A stretch of DNA of 42,739 bases from Deinococcus ruber (GTDB taxonomy: Bacteria > Deinococcota > Deinococci > Deinococcales > Deinococcaceae), in the NCBI RefSeq assembly GCF_014648095.1, contig NZ_BMQL01000039.1:1-42739 (forward strand), in the 5' to 3' direction. Under the pieces are notes generated by a model. The model was not told the origin of the DNA, made no database searches, and saw nothing but the letters and a program-made list of their open reading frames with translations. Both the position numbers and the translations under genes were made by a program. Below are positions 42,461-42,739 of this stretch, piece by piece. How positions within the stretch are numbered: position 1 is the first letter of the stretch; every line of letters begins with the position of its first letter.

Positions 42461-42739
42461 GAGGTGCGCAGGATGGCCTTGAAACGCGCAGCGCGCGCCT
42501 GCAATGCGTAGTGTTTGGGGCTCATCCCGAACGCCGCCTGGAAGACCCGCTAGAAGTGCGACCGGTCCATCCCGACGGCTCGGGCGGGCGAGCGACCCCA
42601 GATCCGGCGCGGGCAGCTGTTCATCGAGCGTGACTTTGGCCTGGGCCAAGGCGAATTGCTGCTGGCTCACCCGGTCGGGCGTGCACCAACCTCAGGGCCG
42701 AAAGGCCATGGGCCAACACTGTGATTGGGTTGACGGCGT
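42461..42739 (-). pseudogene. ada: Ada-like gene, 5' part, cut by ISL3 and the window edge
   Basis: The minus strand reads VSQQQFALAQAKVTLDEQLP, APDLGSLAR, then after a frameshift RAVGMDRSHF, a TAG stop, RVFQAAFGMSPKHYALQARA and ARFKAILRTS. This is the AraC-type helix-turn-helix of Ada (SPFHFHRVFRAxxGxTPKxY in relatives). It ends exactly at the ISL3 insertion, and the other half resumes at 40704. The N-terminal phosphotriester domain, if present, would lie beyond the window. Confidence 0.75.

Noticed and set aside
1..42739. CRISPR arrays, tRNA and rRNA genes
   Set aside because: No regularly spaced identical repeats with spacers, and no tRNA or rRNA sequence was recognised by eye. The 33-bp repeats at 21302 are contiguous, contain palindromes and have no spacers.

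Overview
The window looks like chromosomal DNA of a Deinococcus or close relative; this is inferred. The sequence is GC-rich. It carries a four-gene minor-pilin set in the order known from Thermus/Deinococcus competence loci (GspH-, GspI- and GspJ-like pilins, then a large ComZ/PilX-like protein). Some -10 boxes sit only a few bases before the start codon, as in leaderless Deinococcus promoters. Insertion sequences of several families (IS982-like, IS3, IS110, ISL3) are scattered through it.

Layout. 80-865: a short-chain dehydrogenase. 957-1812: a dead IS982-like element. 1966-5798: the pilin operon. 5800-8610: an insertion-sequence graveyard holding one intact IS110 transposase with a plausible bridge-RNA region. 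8703-18844: a mannoside-utilisation locus. On the minus strand this has a ROK sugar kinase, a binding protein, two ABC permeases and a GH38 alpha-mannosidase; divergent on the plus strand are a ROK repressor and a two-domain mannose-6-phosphate isomerase. 18914-24569: a membrane diguanylate cyclase, an HSL-type hydrolase, an NAD(P)-binding reductase-like protein behind three 33-bp operator-like repeats, a TetR regulator and a secreted type-B carboxylesterase. 24701-28035: a response-regulator diguanylate cyclase overlapping a triple-PAS histidine kinase. 28493-31677: an IS3 scrap, a SWIM zinc-finger protein and two overlapping genes for GIY-YIG-like proteins. 31750-34457: an MFS permease and a CorA-type transporter with GQN in place of GMN. 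34846-36935: an epoxide hydrolase and a TetR gene that share near-identical palindromic operators. 36936-39957: gene-poor DNA with a GNAT acetyltransferase, a Dabb-domain protein and a frameshifted conserved gene. 39958-42739: a decayed ada-like gene split by a complete ISL3 element.

How the genes work together. The mannoside locus forms a complete route: import through the ABC transporter, hydrolysis by GH38, phosphorylation by the ROK kinase, isomerisation to fructose-6-phosphate, and control by the divergent ROK repressor. The kinase/response-regulator pair would couple a sensed signal to c-di-GMP synthesis. The TetR/epoxide-hydrolase pair looks like a detoxification switch whose operators can be read directly from the sequence.

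The observations most worth following are the 33-bp operator array at 21302-21400, the overlapping GIY-YIG pair beside the SWIM protein, the shared TetR operators, the ISL3 insertion whose in-silico excision restores the ada reading, and the candidate IS110 bridge RNA. I did not find a clear, wholly new multi-gene system; the GIY-YIG/SWIM cluster is the best candidate.
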